Shown: positions 16,742-25,090, counted from the stretch's first letter. The stretch is 64,000 nucleotides of DNA from Rhizobium pisi (GCF_003938655.1 NZ_RJJT01000026.1:18947-82946), one strand, 5' to 3'. Notes: generated by a model not told the origin, from the letters alone. Translations and numbers: made by a program.

Positions 16742-17910
16742 ATTCGTAGTCCGGGAATGGCGAGCGGATTGTCGGACAGCGCCGCACGGTCCGGCATGTC
16801 GATGCGCGGCTTGCCAAGGAAGGCGTCGAAGAGATCCTTGACGAAAGCCTCCGGCAGATCCCGGGTGATCAATACCATGCGTGTGCGCCGGTCTTCCCCC
16901 GGCCAGGCGGGAAGCCGCACCGGCGGATGGAATATGCTCTGCACGCCGTGCAGCACCAGAGGCCGATCCGGCCGGTCGGAGACGGAAACGATCGCCTTCA
17001 TCCTCAGCAGCTTCTCGCCATGGGCCGAGCGCAGGAGATCAATGAACATGTCGAGCGCCATCGGATCGATCGGCTTCTCCTCGACGATGGAGAAGGACCG
17101 GATCGAGGCATCGTGACGGTTGACGTCGTGCGGGTCCTGATCCGCGTGACCGTGATGATGGTGGTGATGGCCATGATGATCGCCATTATGATCATGATTG
17201 TGATTGTGATCGTGATCATGATGATGATGCGCCTCGTGTGCATCCTCGTCCTGCAGCCAGCGGCCGACATCGGCGATCTTTGTCGTGGGGTCGTAGAGGC
17301 CGTTCACCAGCACCGCGGCACTGCCCGCCTCGGCGCTGTCGGCATTCATCATCGCGGCGCGCGGATTGAGCATCCTGAGGCGCTTTTCCAAGGCATCCGC
17401 TTGCTCGGTCATCGACTTTTTCGAGATGATCAGCCGGTCGGCGACCGCCACCTGCTTGCGCGCTTCCTCGTGATTGTCGAGCGTTTGCAGCCCGTTCACC
17501 GCATCGACGACGGTCACGACGCCGTCGAGCTCGAAATTCTGGGCGATAACAGGATTTCCCATGATCGCCTGCATCACGGGCGCGGGATCGGCAAGGCCGG
17601 TCGTCTCGATGACGACGCGCTTCACCGGCTTGACGCGGCCCGTCTGCACGGCATCCATCAGGTTCGCCAGCGTATCCACAAGTTCGCCGCGCACGGTACA
17701 GCAGAGGCATCCATCCGATAGCTCGATGATCGAATCGCCGGAGCTTTCGACCAGAAGATGGTCGATGCCGACATCGCCGAACTCGTTGATGATGACGGCC
17801 GCATCCTTCATGACGGCATCTCTAAGGATGCGGTTGAGCAGCGTCGATTTTCCGGCGCCGAGAAAGCCCGTCAGGATGGTGACCGGAATCCTGTCGTTGA
17901 GCGCGCTCAT
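16738..17910 (-). CDS. COG0523 (CobW/ZNG1-like) metal-chaperone GTPase with His-rich loop
   Basis: A 390-residue GTPase. Walker A is GFLGAGKSTLLN, the metal-binding motif GCLCC lies in DGCLCCTVRGEL (about residue 69), and the NKxD equivalent is in ADRLIISKKSM. Between about residues 228 and 268 is a very His/Asp-rich insert with clusters such as HHHHHHGHAD, a likely Zn2+ or Co2+/Ni2+ reservoir. The C-terminal CobW_C domain follows. Such proteins deliver metal to client enzymes, usually under zinc starvation. It starts 11 bp after dacA, suggesting cotranscription; I saw no Zur box. Confidence 0.9.
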   Translation of the reverse strand: MSALNDRIPVTILTGFLGAGKSTLLNRILRDAVMKDAAVIINEFGDVGIDHLLVESSGDSIIELSDGCLCCTVRGELVDTLANLMDAVQTGRVKPVKRVVIETTGLADPAPVMQAIMGNPVIAQNFELDGVVTVVDAVNGLQTLDNHEEARKQVAVADRLIISKKSMTEQADALEKRLRMLNPRAAMMNADSAEAGSAAVLVNGLYDPTTKIADVGRWLQDEDAHEAHHHHDHDHNHNHDHNGDHHGHHHHHHGHADQDPHDVNRHDASIRSFSIVEEKPIDPMALDMFIDLLRSAHGEKLLRMKAIVSVSDRPDRPLVLHGVQSIFHPPVRLPAWPGEDRRTRMVLITRDLPEAFVKDLFDAFLGKPRIDMPDRAALSDNPLAIPGLRI

Positions 17911-17921
17911 GTCGATTGTCC

Positions 17922-19058
17922 CTAGAAAGCCGTCGGGCGCGGCAGTGGCACCGGCACGTTGGCGATCGTTCCCGCCGTATCGCCGCCCGCCACTTTTTCC
18001 GGCTGCGGAGCCGGCTGTTGATCCTGGCCTGGAATGAGGCCGGCAAAGACGAATTGCGGCTCGTGGTCCATTTCCTGGATGTAGGGCGACTGCACCTTCA
18101 TGCGGCCGACCTCGTCACGCGTTTCGCTGCGTATCTTGGCGCCCTTGGCGCTGCAGATATCGGCGGTAATGTCGGCGACCTGATCCCGGCCCTGCCCGTA
18201 AGGCTTCAGCGAACCCAGCGTATCACTGGCGGGAAGCTGGGCGGTGAAGCCTTTCTGCAGAAGGTTCGCCGTCGCATCGGCGCGCGCCGCAAGGCTATCC
18301 GTGCCGAGCACGACTGAGACGAGCGTGCGCCCGTTGCGCGTCGCCGAGCCGATCTGGTTGAAACCCGAGGCGCAGATGAAACCGGTCTTCATGCCGTCAG
18401 CACCGGCGAACCGGCCGATCAGCAGATTGAGGCTCGGCACGTTCTGTTGGCCTGTCGTGAAGCCCTCCAGCGAGAAATAGCCGGCATATTGCGGAAAATC
18501 GCGGCGCAGCGCCACCGTGAGCACCGCGAGGTCGCGTGCCGTCGTGTACTGACCCTTGCCAGGCAGGCCGTTCGGATTGATGAAATGCGAATCCGTCATG
18601 CCGAGCTTCAGCGCCGCGCCGTTCATCCGCGTCACGAAGGCTTCCTGGGTGCCGCCGACGGCTTCGGCGACAGCGACCGCAATGTCGTTGGCCGATTTTA
18701 CCATCAGGATCTTCAGCGCGCTGTCGAGCGTCAGCTTCTGGCCCGGCTTGAAATACATCTTGGCGGGCGGCTGCGCGGCGGCGCGCTTGCTCATGACGAT
18801 CGGCGTGTCGAGGCTGATCTGACCGGCGCGGATCGCATCGAACACCGTATAGACGGTCATCAGCTTGGTGAGCGAGGCCGGATACCATTTGCGGAAGGCT
18901 TCTTCATGGTCCAGCACGCGACCGCTCTGCACGTCGACGAGAATACGCGGGTTGGCCTCGGCGAGCGGAACGGAGGCAAGAAAACCGGCAGTCGCGGCAA
19001 CTATGAAGCTAAGCTGCCGCAAGGAGGCGGCAAATAAACTAAAGTGGCTCGTCGACAC
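17922..19058 (-). CDS. D-alanyl-D-alanine carboxypeptidase (penicillin-binding protein, DacA/DacF type)
   Basis: A 378-residue protein with a signal peptide (cleavage near AEA-NPR). The three active-site motifs are intact: SxxK in YPASLTKLMT, SxN in KSANDIAVA, and KTG in GMKTGFICASG. The C-terminal ~100 residues include Pro/Gln-rich sequence and no obvious amphipathic anchor. It trims the terminal D-Ala from peptidoglycan stem peptides in the periplasm. It lies directly upstream of the COG0523 GTPase and is divergent from the M20 amidohydrolase gene. Confidence 0.93.
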   Translation of the reverse strand: MSTSHFSLFAASLRQLSFIVAATAGFLASVPLAEANPRILVDVQSGRVLDHEEAFRKWYPASLTKLMTVYTVFDAIRAGQISLDTPIVMSKRAAAQPPAKMYFKPGQKLTLDSALKILMVKSANDIAVAVAEAVGGTQEAFVTRMNGAALKLGMTDSHFINPNGLPGKGQYTTARDLAVLTVALRRDFPQYAGYFSLEGFTTGQQNVPSLNLLIGRFAGADGMKTGFICASGFNQIGSATRNGRTLVSVVLGTDSLAARADATANLLQKGFTAQLPASDTLGSLKPYGQGRDQVADITADICSAKGAKIRSETRDEVGRMKVQSPYIQEMDHEPQFVFAGLIPGQDQQPAPQPEKVAGGDTAGTIANVPVPLPRPTAF

Positions 19059-19214
19059 GGCTCATCCTTCAGATATCAGGAAATCTCGAAAGCTTCATCT
19101 ATCTAGCCTATATGGCTATGACATGGCAAAGGTCATTGACGAAGCAATTTGCACAGCTTCACACCCTTGTGAAGCGATGAACGATCGCCGGGATTTCATA
19201 ACAGGAACGCCAAT

Positions 19215-20378
19215 ATGCCGATTTTGAACAGAGCCGCCGAACTGCAGGACGAAGTCGCCGAATGGCGCCGCCATATTCACGCGCGGCCCGAACTCCTCTT
19301 CGCTGTGGAAAACACGGCCGCTTTCGTCGCCGAAAAACTCAAGGAATTCGGCGTCGACGAGATCGTCACCGGCATCGGCCGCACAGGCGTTGTCGGCCTG
19401 ATCAAGGGCAAGGGCGAAGGCGGCCGCACGGTGGGCCTGCGCGCCGACATGGACGCCCTGCCGCTGACGGAGATCACCGGCAAGCCCTGGGCGTCGAAGA
19501 CCCCGGGCAAGATGCATGCCTGCGGCCATGACGGCCACACCGCCATGCTGCTCGGCGCTGCGAAATATCTGGCCGAAACCCGCAATTTCAACGGCAATGT
19601 CGCCGTCATCTTCCAGCCCGCCGAAGAAGGCGGCGGCGGCGGCAACCTGATGGTCAAGGACGGCATGATGGAGCGCTTCGAGATCGAAGAAGTCTACGGC
19701 ATGCACAACCTGCCGGGCCTGCCTGTGGGACAGTTCGCCATCCGCAAGGGCGCGATCATGGCGGCAACCGACGAATTCACCGTCACCATCAAGGGCCGCG
19801 GCGGCCACGCCGCCCAGCCGCACCGGACGATCGACCCGATCGCCATCGGCGCCCAGATCGTTTCGAACCTGCAGATGATCGCTTCGCGCACCACCGATCC
19901 GCTGCGCTCAGTCGTCGTCTCCGTGACCAAGTTCAATGCCGGTTTCGCCCATAACGTCATTCCGAACGATGCGACCTTCGCCGGCACGGTCCGCACCCTC
20001 GACCCCGAGATACGCACGCTGGCCGAGACCCGGTTCCGGCAGATCGTCGAGGGACTGGTCGCCGCCCACGGCGCCGAGGCCGAGATCAGCTTCCATCGCA
20101 ATTATCCCGTCACCGTCAACCACCCTGATGAGACCGAGCATGCCATCACTGTCGCCAGCGCCATTGCCGGCGAAGGCAACGTCAATCCCGAGATCGATCC
20201 GATGATGGGCGGCGAGGACTTCTCCTACATGCTGAACGCCCGCCCCGGCGCCTTCATCTTCATCGGTAACGGCGACAGCGCCGGCCTCCACAACCCGGCC
20301 TACGACTTCAACGACGACGCCATCGCCCATGGCATCTCCTACTGGGTCCGCCTCGCCGAACAACGCCTCGGCCTCTGA
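19215..20378 (+). CDS. M20D-family amidohydrolase (hippurate hydrolase-like)
   Basis: A 387-residue metallopeptidase-like enzyme. Metal-binding motifs are DMDALPL, MHACGHDGHTAMLLGAA, FQPAEEGGGGG, the His in YGMHNLPG, and MMGGEDFSYM near the end. The dimerisation 'lid' domain lies at about 185-290 (GGHAAQPHRTIDPIAIG). The family hydrolyses N-acyl amino acids, including hippurate and, in plant-associated bacteria, IAA-amino acid conjugates; the substrate here is unknown. The gene is followed by a strong terminator. Confidence 0.92.
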   Translation: MPILNRAAELQDEVAEWRRHIHARPELLFAVENTAAFVAEKLKEFGVDEIVTGIGRTGVVGLIKGKGEGGRTVGLRADMDALPLTEITGKPWASKTPGKMHACGHDGHTAMLLGAAKYLAETRNFNGNVAVIFQPAEEGGGGGNLMVKDGMMERFEIEEVYGMHNLPGLPVGQFAIRKGAIMAATDEFTVTIKGRGGHAAQPHRTIDPIAIGAQIVSNLQMIASRTTDPLRSVVVSVTKFNAGFAHNVIPNDATFAGTVRTLDPEIRTLAETRFRQIVEGLVAAHGAEAEISFHRNYPVTVNHPDETEHAITVASAIAGEGNVNPEIDPMMGGEDFSYMLNARPGAFIFIGNGDSAGLHNPAYDFNDDAIAHGISYWVRLAEQRLGL

Positions 20379-20386
20379 CAACAATT

Positions 20387-20414
20387 AAGGCTTGGCTTCC
20401 CGCCAAGCCTTTTG
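20387..20414 (+). terminator. Intrinsic terminator of the amidohydrolase gene
   Basis: AAGGCTTGGC (20387-20396) and GCCAAGCCTT (20402-20411) form a perfect 10-bp stem with a five-base loop, followed by TTG. It lies nine bases after the stop and just before the tRNA gene. Confidence 0.85.
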
Positions 20415-20432
20415 TATGCATGGCATCCAAGT

Positions 20433-20509
20433 GGTCCCGTAGCTCAGCAGGATAGAGCACCAGATTCCTAATCTGGGGGTCACGCGTTCGAATCGCGTCG
20501 GGATCACCA
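20433..20509 (+). tRNA. tRNA-Arg, anticodon CCT
   Basis: A cloverleaf can be drawn by eye: acceptor GGTCCCG pairs with CGGGATC (one G-U), the D arm is AGCTCAGCAGGATAGAGC, the anticodon stem CCAGA/TCTGG encloses loop TTCCTAA (anticodon CCT, reading AGG), and the T arm CGCGTTCGAATCGCG is standard. Discriminator A and the CCA end are encoded. I see no duplicated 3' segment downstream that would mark an integrated element. Confidence 0.96.
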
Positions 20510-20708
20510 TTTTTTCAATAAGTTAGTTGATATAAATTCGCGTTTCATGTCGCAAATATGTTGCACATGCCTCCCTTGATTTCCAAGCGTTTCAACGGGG
20601 TAGCGTCAGCCAGGATGCCGACGGACTGCTTCAGGTCGCTGGCGCCTCACAGATAGAGAAATAAGCCGAGCCGCCAAGCATTGCGGCAAATGCAAACCAT
20701 CGCGAGCA

Positions 20709-20725
20709 TTGGCACGCCTCTTGCA
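20709..20725 (+). promoter_or_regulatory. Sigma-54 (RpoN) promoter upstream of the DUF982 gene
   Basis: TTGGCACGCCTCTTGCA fits the consensus TGGCACG-N4-TTGCA exactly, with GG (20711-20712) and GC (20723-20724) separated by the required 10 bp. The ATG of the DUF982 gene is 39 bp past the -12 element and a GGAG site lies between. I found no NifA-type TGT-N10-ACA site in the 200 bp upstream, so the activator is unknown. Confidence 0.8.
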
Positions 20726-20763
20726 CCGTTAAGATTACACTATCCCATCTGGAGTATTGTGTA

Positions 20764-21027
20764 ATGGAATGGGACACCACGATCGAATTTGCTCCTGTGA
20801 TCCTTCTGTTTAAGGATCCCGACAGGCTATTTTCCGTCAGGACGGCCATTGGGGCTGCCAACATGCTCATAAAAGAGTTCCCCTCCGATGACGGAGAGGA
20901 GTTTCTTGCGGCGATCGAAATCTGTCTCGATGTAGTGAAGGGCAACACTGACCCAGAGCAACTCAGAGCAGCGATTATTCGCGCTGCAGACGAGGCTGGC
21001 GTTACGGCTATCACTGTTCTCCACTGA
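20764..21027 (+). CDS. DUF982-domain protein
   Basis: An 87-residue protein, MEWDTTIEFAPVILLFKDPDRLF at the N-terminus, then AIGAANMLIKEFP, EFLAAIEICLDVVKGNTDPEQLRAAIIRAADEAGV. This pattern (strand, helix with an 'L..WP'-like turn, then a C-terminal AR/AF helix) matches DUF982, a family expanded in rhizobia with no established function. The gene stands alone, downstream of tRNA-Arg. Its promoter is of sigma-54 type, so expression is likely tied to nitrogen status, C4-dicarboxylates or another RpoN activator. Confidence 0.8.
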   Translation: MEWDTTIEFAPVILLFKDPDRLFSVRTAIGAANMLIKEFPSDDGEEFLAAIEICLDVVKGNTDPEQLRAAIIRAADEAGVTAITVLH

Positions 21028-21194
21028 CGGCTTTAGTTCATCTGCGGCAGCGTCCGTTACCTTCAGCTACGGGCCTCTGTCGTCCCTCAGATCCGAGGGT
21101 TAGTCGCTCGGCCGCCACAGGGTTCGCATTCTCCATCGAATACCCGCAATCATTTATGCGCCCCTGCCCGGCCAGGCTGCGTTCGCGGTTTGGC

Positions 21195-21713
21195 TCACGG
21201 CATCTGACGGTGGACCCTTCGTGTCCTCACGGTCCGCCGCACTCCCAATCCCAGCAGTGCCGCGATAACCCAGCCACCGATAAAACCAATCGCTCCCCAG
21301 ACAAGACCCGCAAAGCTTACTGGAACGCCGGGCACAAAATCACGCCAGGTGTTGGCGAGAACGCCTTGATCCGCGTCCCGCAGCAGCACGAAGGGTTTGG
21401 CGACGGGCGCAGCGGTGCCGAGGTTCAGTTGCTGCGACAGCAGCGTTTCGTAGCGCGAGATCGTACTCTGCATAGAGACGCCGCGGTCGCGCAGGAAATC
21501 GTCGGATGATAGCGCATAGGCGTTCAGCGCCTGCTGGCGGTCGAGATGGTGCGCGGCGGCCTGCTCGCTGAAATCCTCGACGATGACCCGCAGCTCGTCG
21601 ATCGCGCCGCCGATCCGCTGGCGGTATTGCTGTGCAAATTCCGGCGCCTGTGAGAAAACCGTACCGCCCGCAAGCCCGGCGACGATGGCGACTATTCTTG
21701 CAATCGGTCCCAT
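21195..21713 (-). CDS. DUF2937 membrane protein
   Basis: A 172-residue protein from the ATG at 21713, which has GGAGG eight bases upstream. It begins with a membrane helix (MGPIARIVAIVAGLAGGTVFSQ), then the conserved FAQQYRQRIGGAIDELRVIVEDF segment, a helical middle portion and a second hydrophobic stretch near the C-terminus (FAGLVWGAIGFIGGWVIAAL). This arrangement matches DUF2937 proteins. Function is unknown. It is divergent from the small secreted protein gene at 21859. Confidence 0.75.
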   Translation of the reverse strand: MGPIARIVAIVAGLAGGTVFSQAPEFAQQYRQRIGGAIDELRVIVEDFSEQAAAHHLDRQQALNAYALSSDDFLRDRGVSMQSTISRYETLLSQQLNLGTAAPVAKPFVLLRDADQGVLANTWRDFVPGVPVSFAGLVWGAIGFIGGWVIAALLGLGVRRTVRTRRVHRQMP

Positions 21714-21858
21714 GATCGATGCCTCCGGCTGTCCATCTGCGCTAACGAGCCGGCGTGGCAAAGGTTTCCCCTTCGATACAATCGGTAACGCTATGTGATT
21801 GAACCGACACCGCTTCGGGCGAGTTGAGATTCTGACAACTCAGAAAGAGAGGTTCGTC

Positions 21859-22128
21859 ATGAAACAGATCATTCTCGCCTGCACGCTCGCAGCCGCGTCC
21901 GTCTTTTCCGCAATGCCGTCCCAGGCGGCAAGCCTGACCATCACCACGGATAACGCGCGTCCCTATTACGGCGACTACGGCGATTCGGAACGTCCCTATT
22001 ATCGCCACCGCCCTTATTACCGTCATCACATGATGACGCGCCGCGTCTCCGAGGATTGCTTCACCAAGACGGAAAGGATCTACCGACACGGCCATACGAT
22101 CATCAAGGAAACCCGGATCTGCCGATAA
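21859..22128 (+). CDS. Small secreted Tyr/His/Arg-rich protein
   Basis: An 89-residue protein with a clear signal peptide (MKQIILACTLAAASVFSAM, cleavage near SQA-ASL). The mature 65 residues contain Tyr/Arg/His-rich repeats (RPYYGDYGDSERPYYRHRPYYRHHMM) and two Cys residues in the C-terminal SEDCFTKTERIYRHGHTIIKETRICR, which could form a disulfide. Similar short periplasmic proteins are common in rhizobia and are of unknown role. AGAGAGG precedes the ATG by seven bases. A GC-rich hairpin at about 22142-22177 may end the transcript. Confidence 0.75.
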   Translation: MKQIILACTLAAASVFSAMPSQAASLTITTDNARPYYGDYGDSERPYYRHRPYYRHHMMTRRVSEDCFTKTERIYRHGHTIIKETRICR

Positions 22129-22244
22129 GGCAGCCCATGTATGAAAGGCTCGACCGGTTCTTCCCGGCCGGGCTTTCCGTCTGATTTCGCCATGAGGAAC
22201 TTCGCAGTATCAGCCGCGTTTATCGCGAAACAGGAGTATTCATC

Positions 22245-22397
22245 ATGCGCACCAAGATGACTCTTTTGGCGATCGCCTATGTTGCCGTCAGCGCCCTGCT
22301 GCTTGTCATCGCGTATCACCCGCAGGGGCCGGTTGCCACGGGGAAGACGGATCGCCTGGCGGGCTCGTCCTTCCTGGTCGAGCGCTTCGCCGGTTGA
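22245..22397 (+). CDS. 50-residue single-span membrane peptide
   Basis: ATG at 22245 follows CAGGAG at nine bases. The product has one N-terminal hydrophobic segment (MTLLAIAYVAVSALLLVIAY) preceded by Arg and Lys, then a short polar tail ending in LVERFAG. It looks like a small inner-membrane peptide with its C-terminus outside, or an uncleaved signal. It is too short for confident family assignment; coding is supported by the ribosome-binding site and hydrophobic pattern only. Confidence 0.5.
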   Translation: MRTKMTLLAIAYVAVSALLLVIAYHPQGPVATGKTDRLAGSSFLVERFAG

Positions 22398-22442
22398 TGA
22401 GCGCGCATGCCGTTCGCATTTTCCGGAACCGCGCTCCAGCGG

Positions 22443-22733
22443 TCAATGCATGTCGCCAACCCCGGGTCCGCCAAGCAGAATCCGGTTCTGCACCGATTGC
22501 ACGCCTTCGACGGCCCTGGCGACCACGGTTGCCCGTTCGATTTCGCCGACCGTGCCGACGGTGCTGGTCAGCACGATCCGGCCCTCGTCCATCGTCACCT
22601 CGACATCCGACGCATCGATCCCGCCGGCAATCGCCAGCGCATTGGCAACGGCAGCCTCGACCGATGCGCGATTGGCGATTTCCGCGTCTATTTCAGGCTC
22701 GAGCCCATGAAATGTCTGCTCTTTGAAAACCAT
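22443..22733 (-). CDS. BON-domain protein
   Basis: A 96-residue protein from the ATG at 22733 (GGAGGA seven bases upstream). It starts MVFKEQTFHGLEPEIDAEIANRASVEAAVANAL and then shows a single BON domain, DASDVEVTMDEGRIVLTSTVGTVGEIERATVVARAVEGVQSVQNRI. BON domains bind phospholipids or pack against membrane proteins. There is no signal peptide, so it is probably cytoplasmic. A RIME-like repeat lies just upstream. Confidence 0.82.
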   Translation of the reverse strand: MVFKEQTFHGLEPEIDAEIANRASVEAAVANALAIAGGIDASDVEVTMDEGRIVLTSTVGTVGEIERATVVARAVEGVQSVQNRILLGGPGVGDMH

Positions 22734-22755
22734 GGTCCATTCCTCCGTGAAACCT

Positions 22756-22808
22756 GCAAGTCGCGCAAAACTGTGCAGCGGTCTGAAAGATCGCGATGCG
22801 CTTCGGGA
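22756..22808. repeat. RIME-like palindromic repeat, hybrid copy
   Basis: The left part (AAGTCGCGCAAAACTGTGCA and on) matches the left arm of the copies at 44241 and 61465. It then runs straight into CTGAAAGATCGCGATGCGCT, which matches the right arm of the second palindrome at 61523-61568. So the copy joins module A to module B with the middle missing, as expected of Rhizobium intergenic mosaic elements. Confidence 0.6.
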
Positions 22809-22845
22809 AGGAAACGCCACCGGCCGGGATTTGGTTTCAGCGCGG

Positions 22846-23496
22846 CTACCAGTTAAGGCGATAGCGAAGATTGACCCTGCCGGCCTCATCAGCCGAAAAT
22901 GGATCGCTCACCGAAGCGTCGAGATCGAGATTCGGCAGAATCGCCTGGTTGACGCCCACCGTGCTCGAGAAGTCGCCGCTGGCATTGCTGACGCCGGCGG
23001 CGGCCGACAACGAAGTTCCCGTCCAGGGATGGATGAGTTTCAGCGCCTGCGATGCCGTCACCGAGGCCTGTCTGATCTCGACCGGGTCGTAACCGATGCT
23101 GACGGAGCGGCTCGATTGCATGTCGAGCGAGTCCGACAGGATCCAGCTGCGCGAGCGGCTGAGCGTCAGCGCGCCGCCGCGGCGCAGCGTATCGACGCTG
23201 ACCCTCGCCCCCAGCTGCGATTGGCCAGCCGGGGTGACGGTCGTCTTGCTGATCCTTCCCCAGAGCATCATCTGTTCGGAATCGGGCAGCGGCGCCCCGC
23301 CTTTGGTCGAGGCAAGGCCGATATCGGCACCGGCGCTCGTTTCCCATTCCGCCGGCAGGCGAAATCCCATCGTCGCCTTGTAGGATCGGTCGGAAAGCTT
23401 GGCCGGCGACCAGATCAACAGGTCGTCAGCCTTTGCGGCTGCCGCAGCCGAAGGCAGGACGGCGAAAACAATGCATGCTGTTTTGAATATCGTCAT
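22846..23496 (-). CDS. Secreted protein of unknown function, beta-rich
   Basis: A 216-residue protein with a signal peptide (MTIFKTACIVFAVLPSAAAA, cleavage near AKA-DDL). The mature chain alternates polar and hydrophobic residues (YKATMGFRLPAEWETSAGADIGLAST, LTLSRSRSWILSDSLDMQSSRSVSIGYD) and ends with a strand-like GRVNLRYRLNW whose aromatic last residue resembles an outer-membrane beta-barrel end. I infer a small outer-membrane or periplasmic beta protein, but recognise no family. It is transcribed toward the BON gene, with the repeat between. Confidence 0.65.
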   Translation of the reverse strand: MTIFKTACIVFAVLPSAAAAAKADDLLIWSPAKLSDRSYKATMGFRLPAEWETSAGADIGLASTKGGAPLPDSEQMMLWGRISKTTVTPAGQSQLGARVSVDTLRRGGALTLSRSRSWILSDSLDMQSSRSVSIGYDPVEIRQASVTASQALKLIHPWTGTSLSAAAGVSNASGDFSSTVGVNQAILPNLDLDASVSDPFSADEAGRVNLRYRLNW

Positions 23497-23879
23497 GAGA
23501 TCCGATCGTTCTGACCTGACACGAGCTGCGGCGCCAAAAACCAGCGCGACCGCCTATATGAAAGCGTCCACAGCACACATGGGCGGGATAGCGGCCAAGC
23601 CGTCCATCCCGGTTTCATCCTCGATTTAATATCTGGCCGAAGGCCTGCGGCACTGACGTGCCAGTTCTTCAACGGACGCCGCAGCGCCGGCGAATATCCC
23701 TACGACCGTGAATGGCCGCGACAGGATCTCGAATCCTTCAGGAATGTCATAAGGATCACATCCAGCCCGCGCTCTGTAAACCCCTTAGGGGTTGAAATCT
23801 GCTGCACCGCACACTTGCCGCTCCCTCCAAACCCTTGTAGAGCCTGAGCCGACGAGAGAAATATTTCGCGAAATTCCAT
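23497..23879. other. Intergenic region upstream of dxr
   Basis: About 380 bp with no credible gene. It must hold the divergent promoters of the secreted protein gene and dxr. A perfect short palindrome, AACCCCTTAGGGGTT, lies at 23779-23793, about 90 bp before dxr; it could be an operator, but nothing else supports that. Confidence 0.5.
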
Positions 23880-25070
23880 ATGATGACCGGCAACACCGCG
23901 CCGCGGCGCCTCAGCATCTTCGGTTCGACCGGCTCGATCGGCCGCAACACACTCAATGTCGTCGAACATCTGGGCGGACGGGAGAGCTTCGAAATCTCCG
24001 TGCTGACAGGCAACGGCAATGTCGAGCTGCTCGCCCGTCAGGCCAAATCCTTTGGCGCTGGGATGGCGGTGACGGCGAGCGACCGGCATTACGAAGCATT
24101 GAAGAGCGAACTTTCCGGCAGCGGCATCGAAGTCGCATCGGGAAAGTCCGGCCTCATGGAGGCGGCTGACCGCGAAGCCGACTGGGTGATGGCGGCTATC
24201 GTCGGCACCGCCGGCCTGGTGCCGACGCTTGCCGCCGCCCGCCGCGGCGCCGACATCGCCCTTGCCAACAAGGAATGCCTGGTCTCGGCAGGCGATCTCT
24301 TCATCAAGGCGATCCACAAAGGCGGCGGCAAGCTGCTTCCCGTCGACAGCGAGCACAACGCGATTTTTCAGGTGCTGGAGGAAAACCAGCGTCACGCCAT
24401 CGAGCGTGTCATCCTGACGGCATCAGGCGGCCCCTTCCGCACCGCCTCGTTGGAGGAAATGGCCGGCGTGACTGTGGAAACCGCGCGCGCCCATCCGAAT
24501 TGGTCGATGGGATTGAAGATCTCGATCGACAGCGCCTCGATGTTCAACAAGGCGCTCGAGATGATCGAAGCGCGGCACCTTTTCGGGCTGAAACCCGAAC
24601 AGATCGAGGTCATATTCCACCCCCAATCGATCATCCACTCCATGGTCGGCTATACAGATGGTTCGGTGCTGGCGCAGCTCGGCGCGCCCGATATGCGCAC
24701 CGCCATCGGTTACGCGCTGGCCTTTCCGCGCCGGCCGAACCTGCCGGTCGAGCGACTGGATTTCGCCAAGCTCGCGCGGCTGGATTTCGAGGCGCCGGAC
24801 GAGCGGCGGTTTCCGGCATTGCGGCTCGCGCGGCTTGCAATGACTCGCGGCGGCGTTCAGGGCGCGGTTCTGAACGGCGCCAAGGAAGTGGCGCTTGAAG
24901 CCTTCATCGAGAGGCGGCTATCCTTCCTCGCCATGGCCGACATCACCGAAAGGGTCATGGACGATCTGGCCGGCCTGCCACCGGCTGAAGGCATGGACGA
25001 TGTCTTCGCCGCCGATAGGCAGGCCCGGCAAAGGGCTGCCGAGCTGATGAGGCTGGATGCCGCCGGCTGA
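23880..25070 (+). CDS. dxr: 1-deoxy-D-xylulose 5-phosphate reductoisomerase
   Basis: A 396-residue enzyme. NADPH-binding FGSTGSIGRNTLNVV is at the start. The active-site elements ALANKECLVSAGDL, LLPVDSEHNAIFQ, TASGGPFRT, HPNWSMGLKISIDSASM and NKALEMIEARHLF are all intact. It catalyses the committed step of the MEP isoprenoid pathway (DXP to MEP). It stands alone, convergent with the sugar ABC operon. ATG codons at 23880 and 23883 are equivalent candidates, and no strong SD decides between them. Confidence 0.96.
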   Translation: MMTGNTAPRRLSIFGSTGSIGRNTLNVVEHLGGRESFEISVLTGNGNVELLARQAKSFGAGMAVTASDRHYEALKSELSGSGIEVASGKSGLMEAADREADWVMAAIVGTAGLVPTLAAARRGADIALANKECLVSAGDLFIKAIHKGGGKLLPVDSEHNAIFQVLEENQRHAIERVILTASGGPFRTASLEEMAGVTVETARAHPNWSMGLKISIDSASMFNKALEMIEARHLFGLKPEQIEVIFHPQSIIHSMVGYTDGSVLAQLGAPDMRTAIGYALAFPRRPNLPVERLDFAKLARLDFEAPDERRFPALRLARLAMTRGGVQGAVLNGAKEVALEAFIERRLSFLAMADITERVMDDLAGLPPAEGMDDVFAADRQARQRAAELMRLDAAG

Positions 25071-25090
25071 AGGTCCGCGGCGAGCGGCGA

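Noticed and set aside
17120..17240. Repetitive CAT/ATG-rich tract considered as a simple-sequence repeat
   Set aside because: It is the codon pattern of the His/Asp-rich metal-binding loop of the COG0523 GTPase and stays in frame.
20548..20567. Possible NifA upstream activator site before the sigma-54 promoter
   Set aside because: TGT and ACA are present, but the gap is 14 bases instead of the required 10.
20433..20763. tRNA-Arg(CCT) considered as an integration site for a genomic island
   Set aside because: No integrase gene, no direct repeat of the tRNA 3' end and no change in composition were seen downstream.
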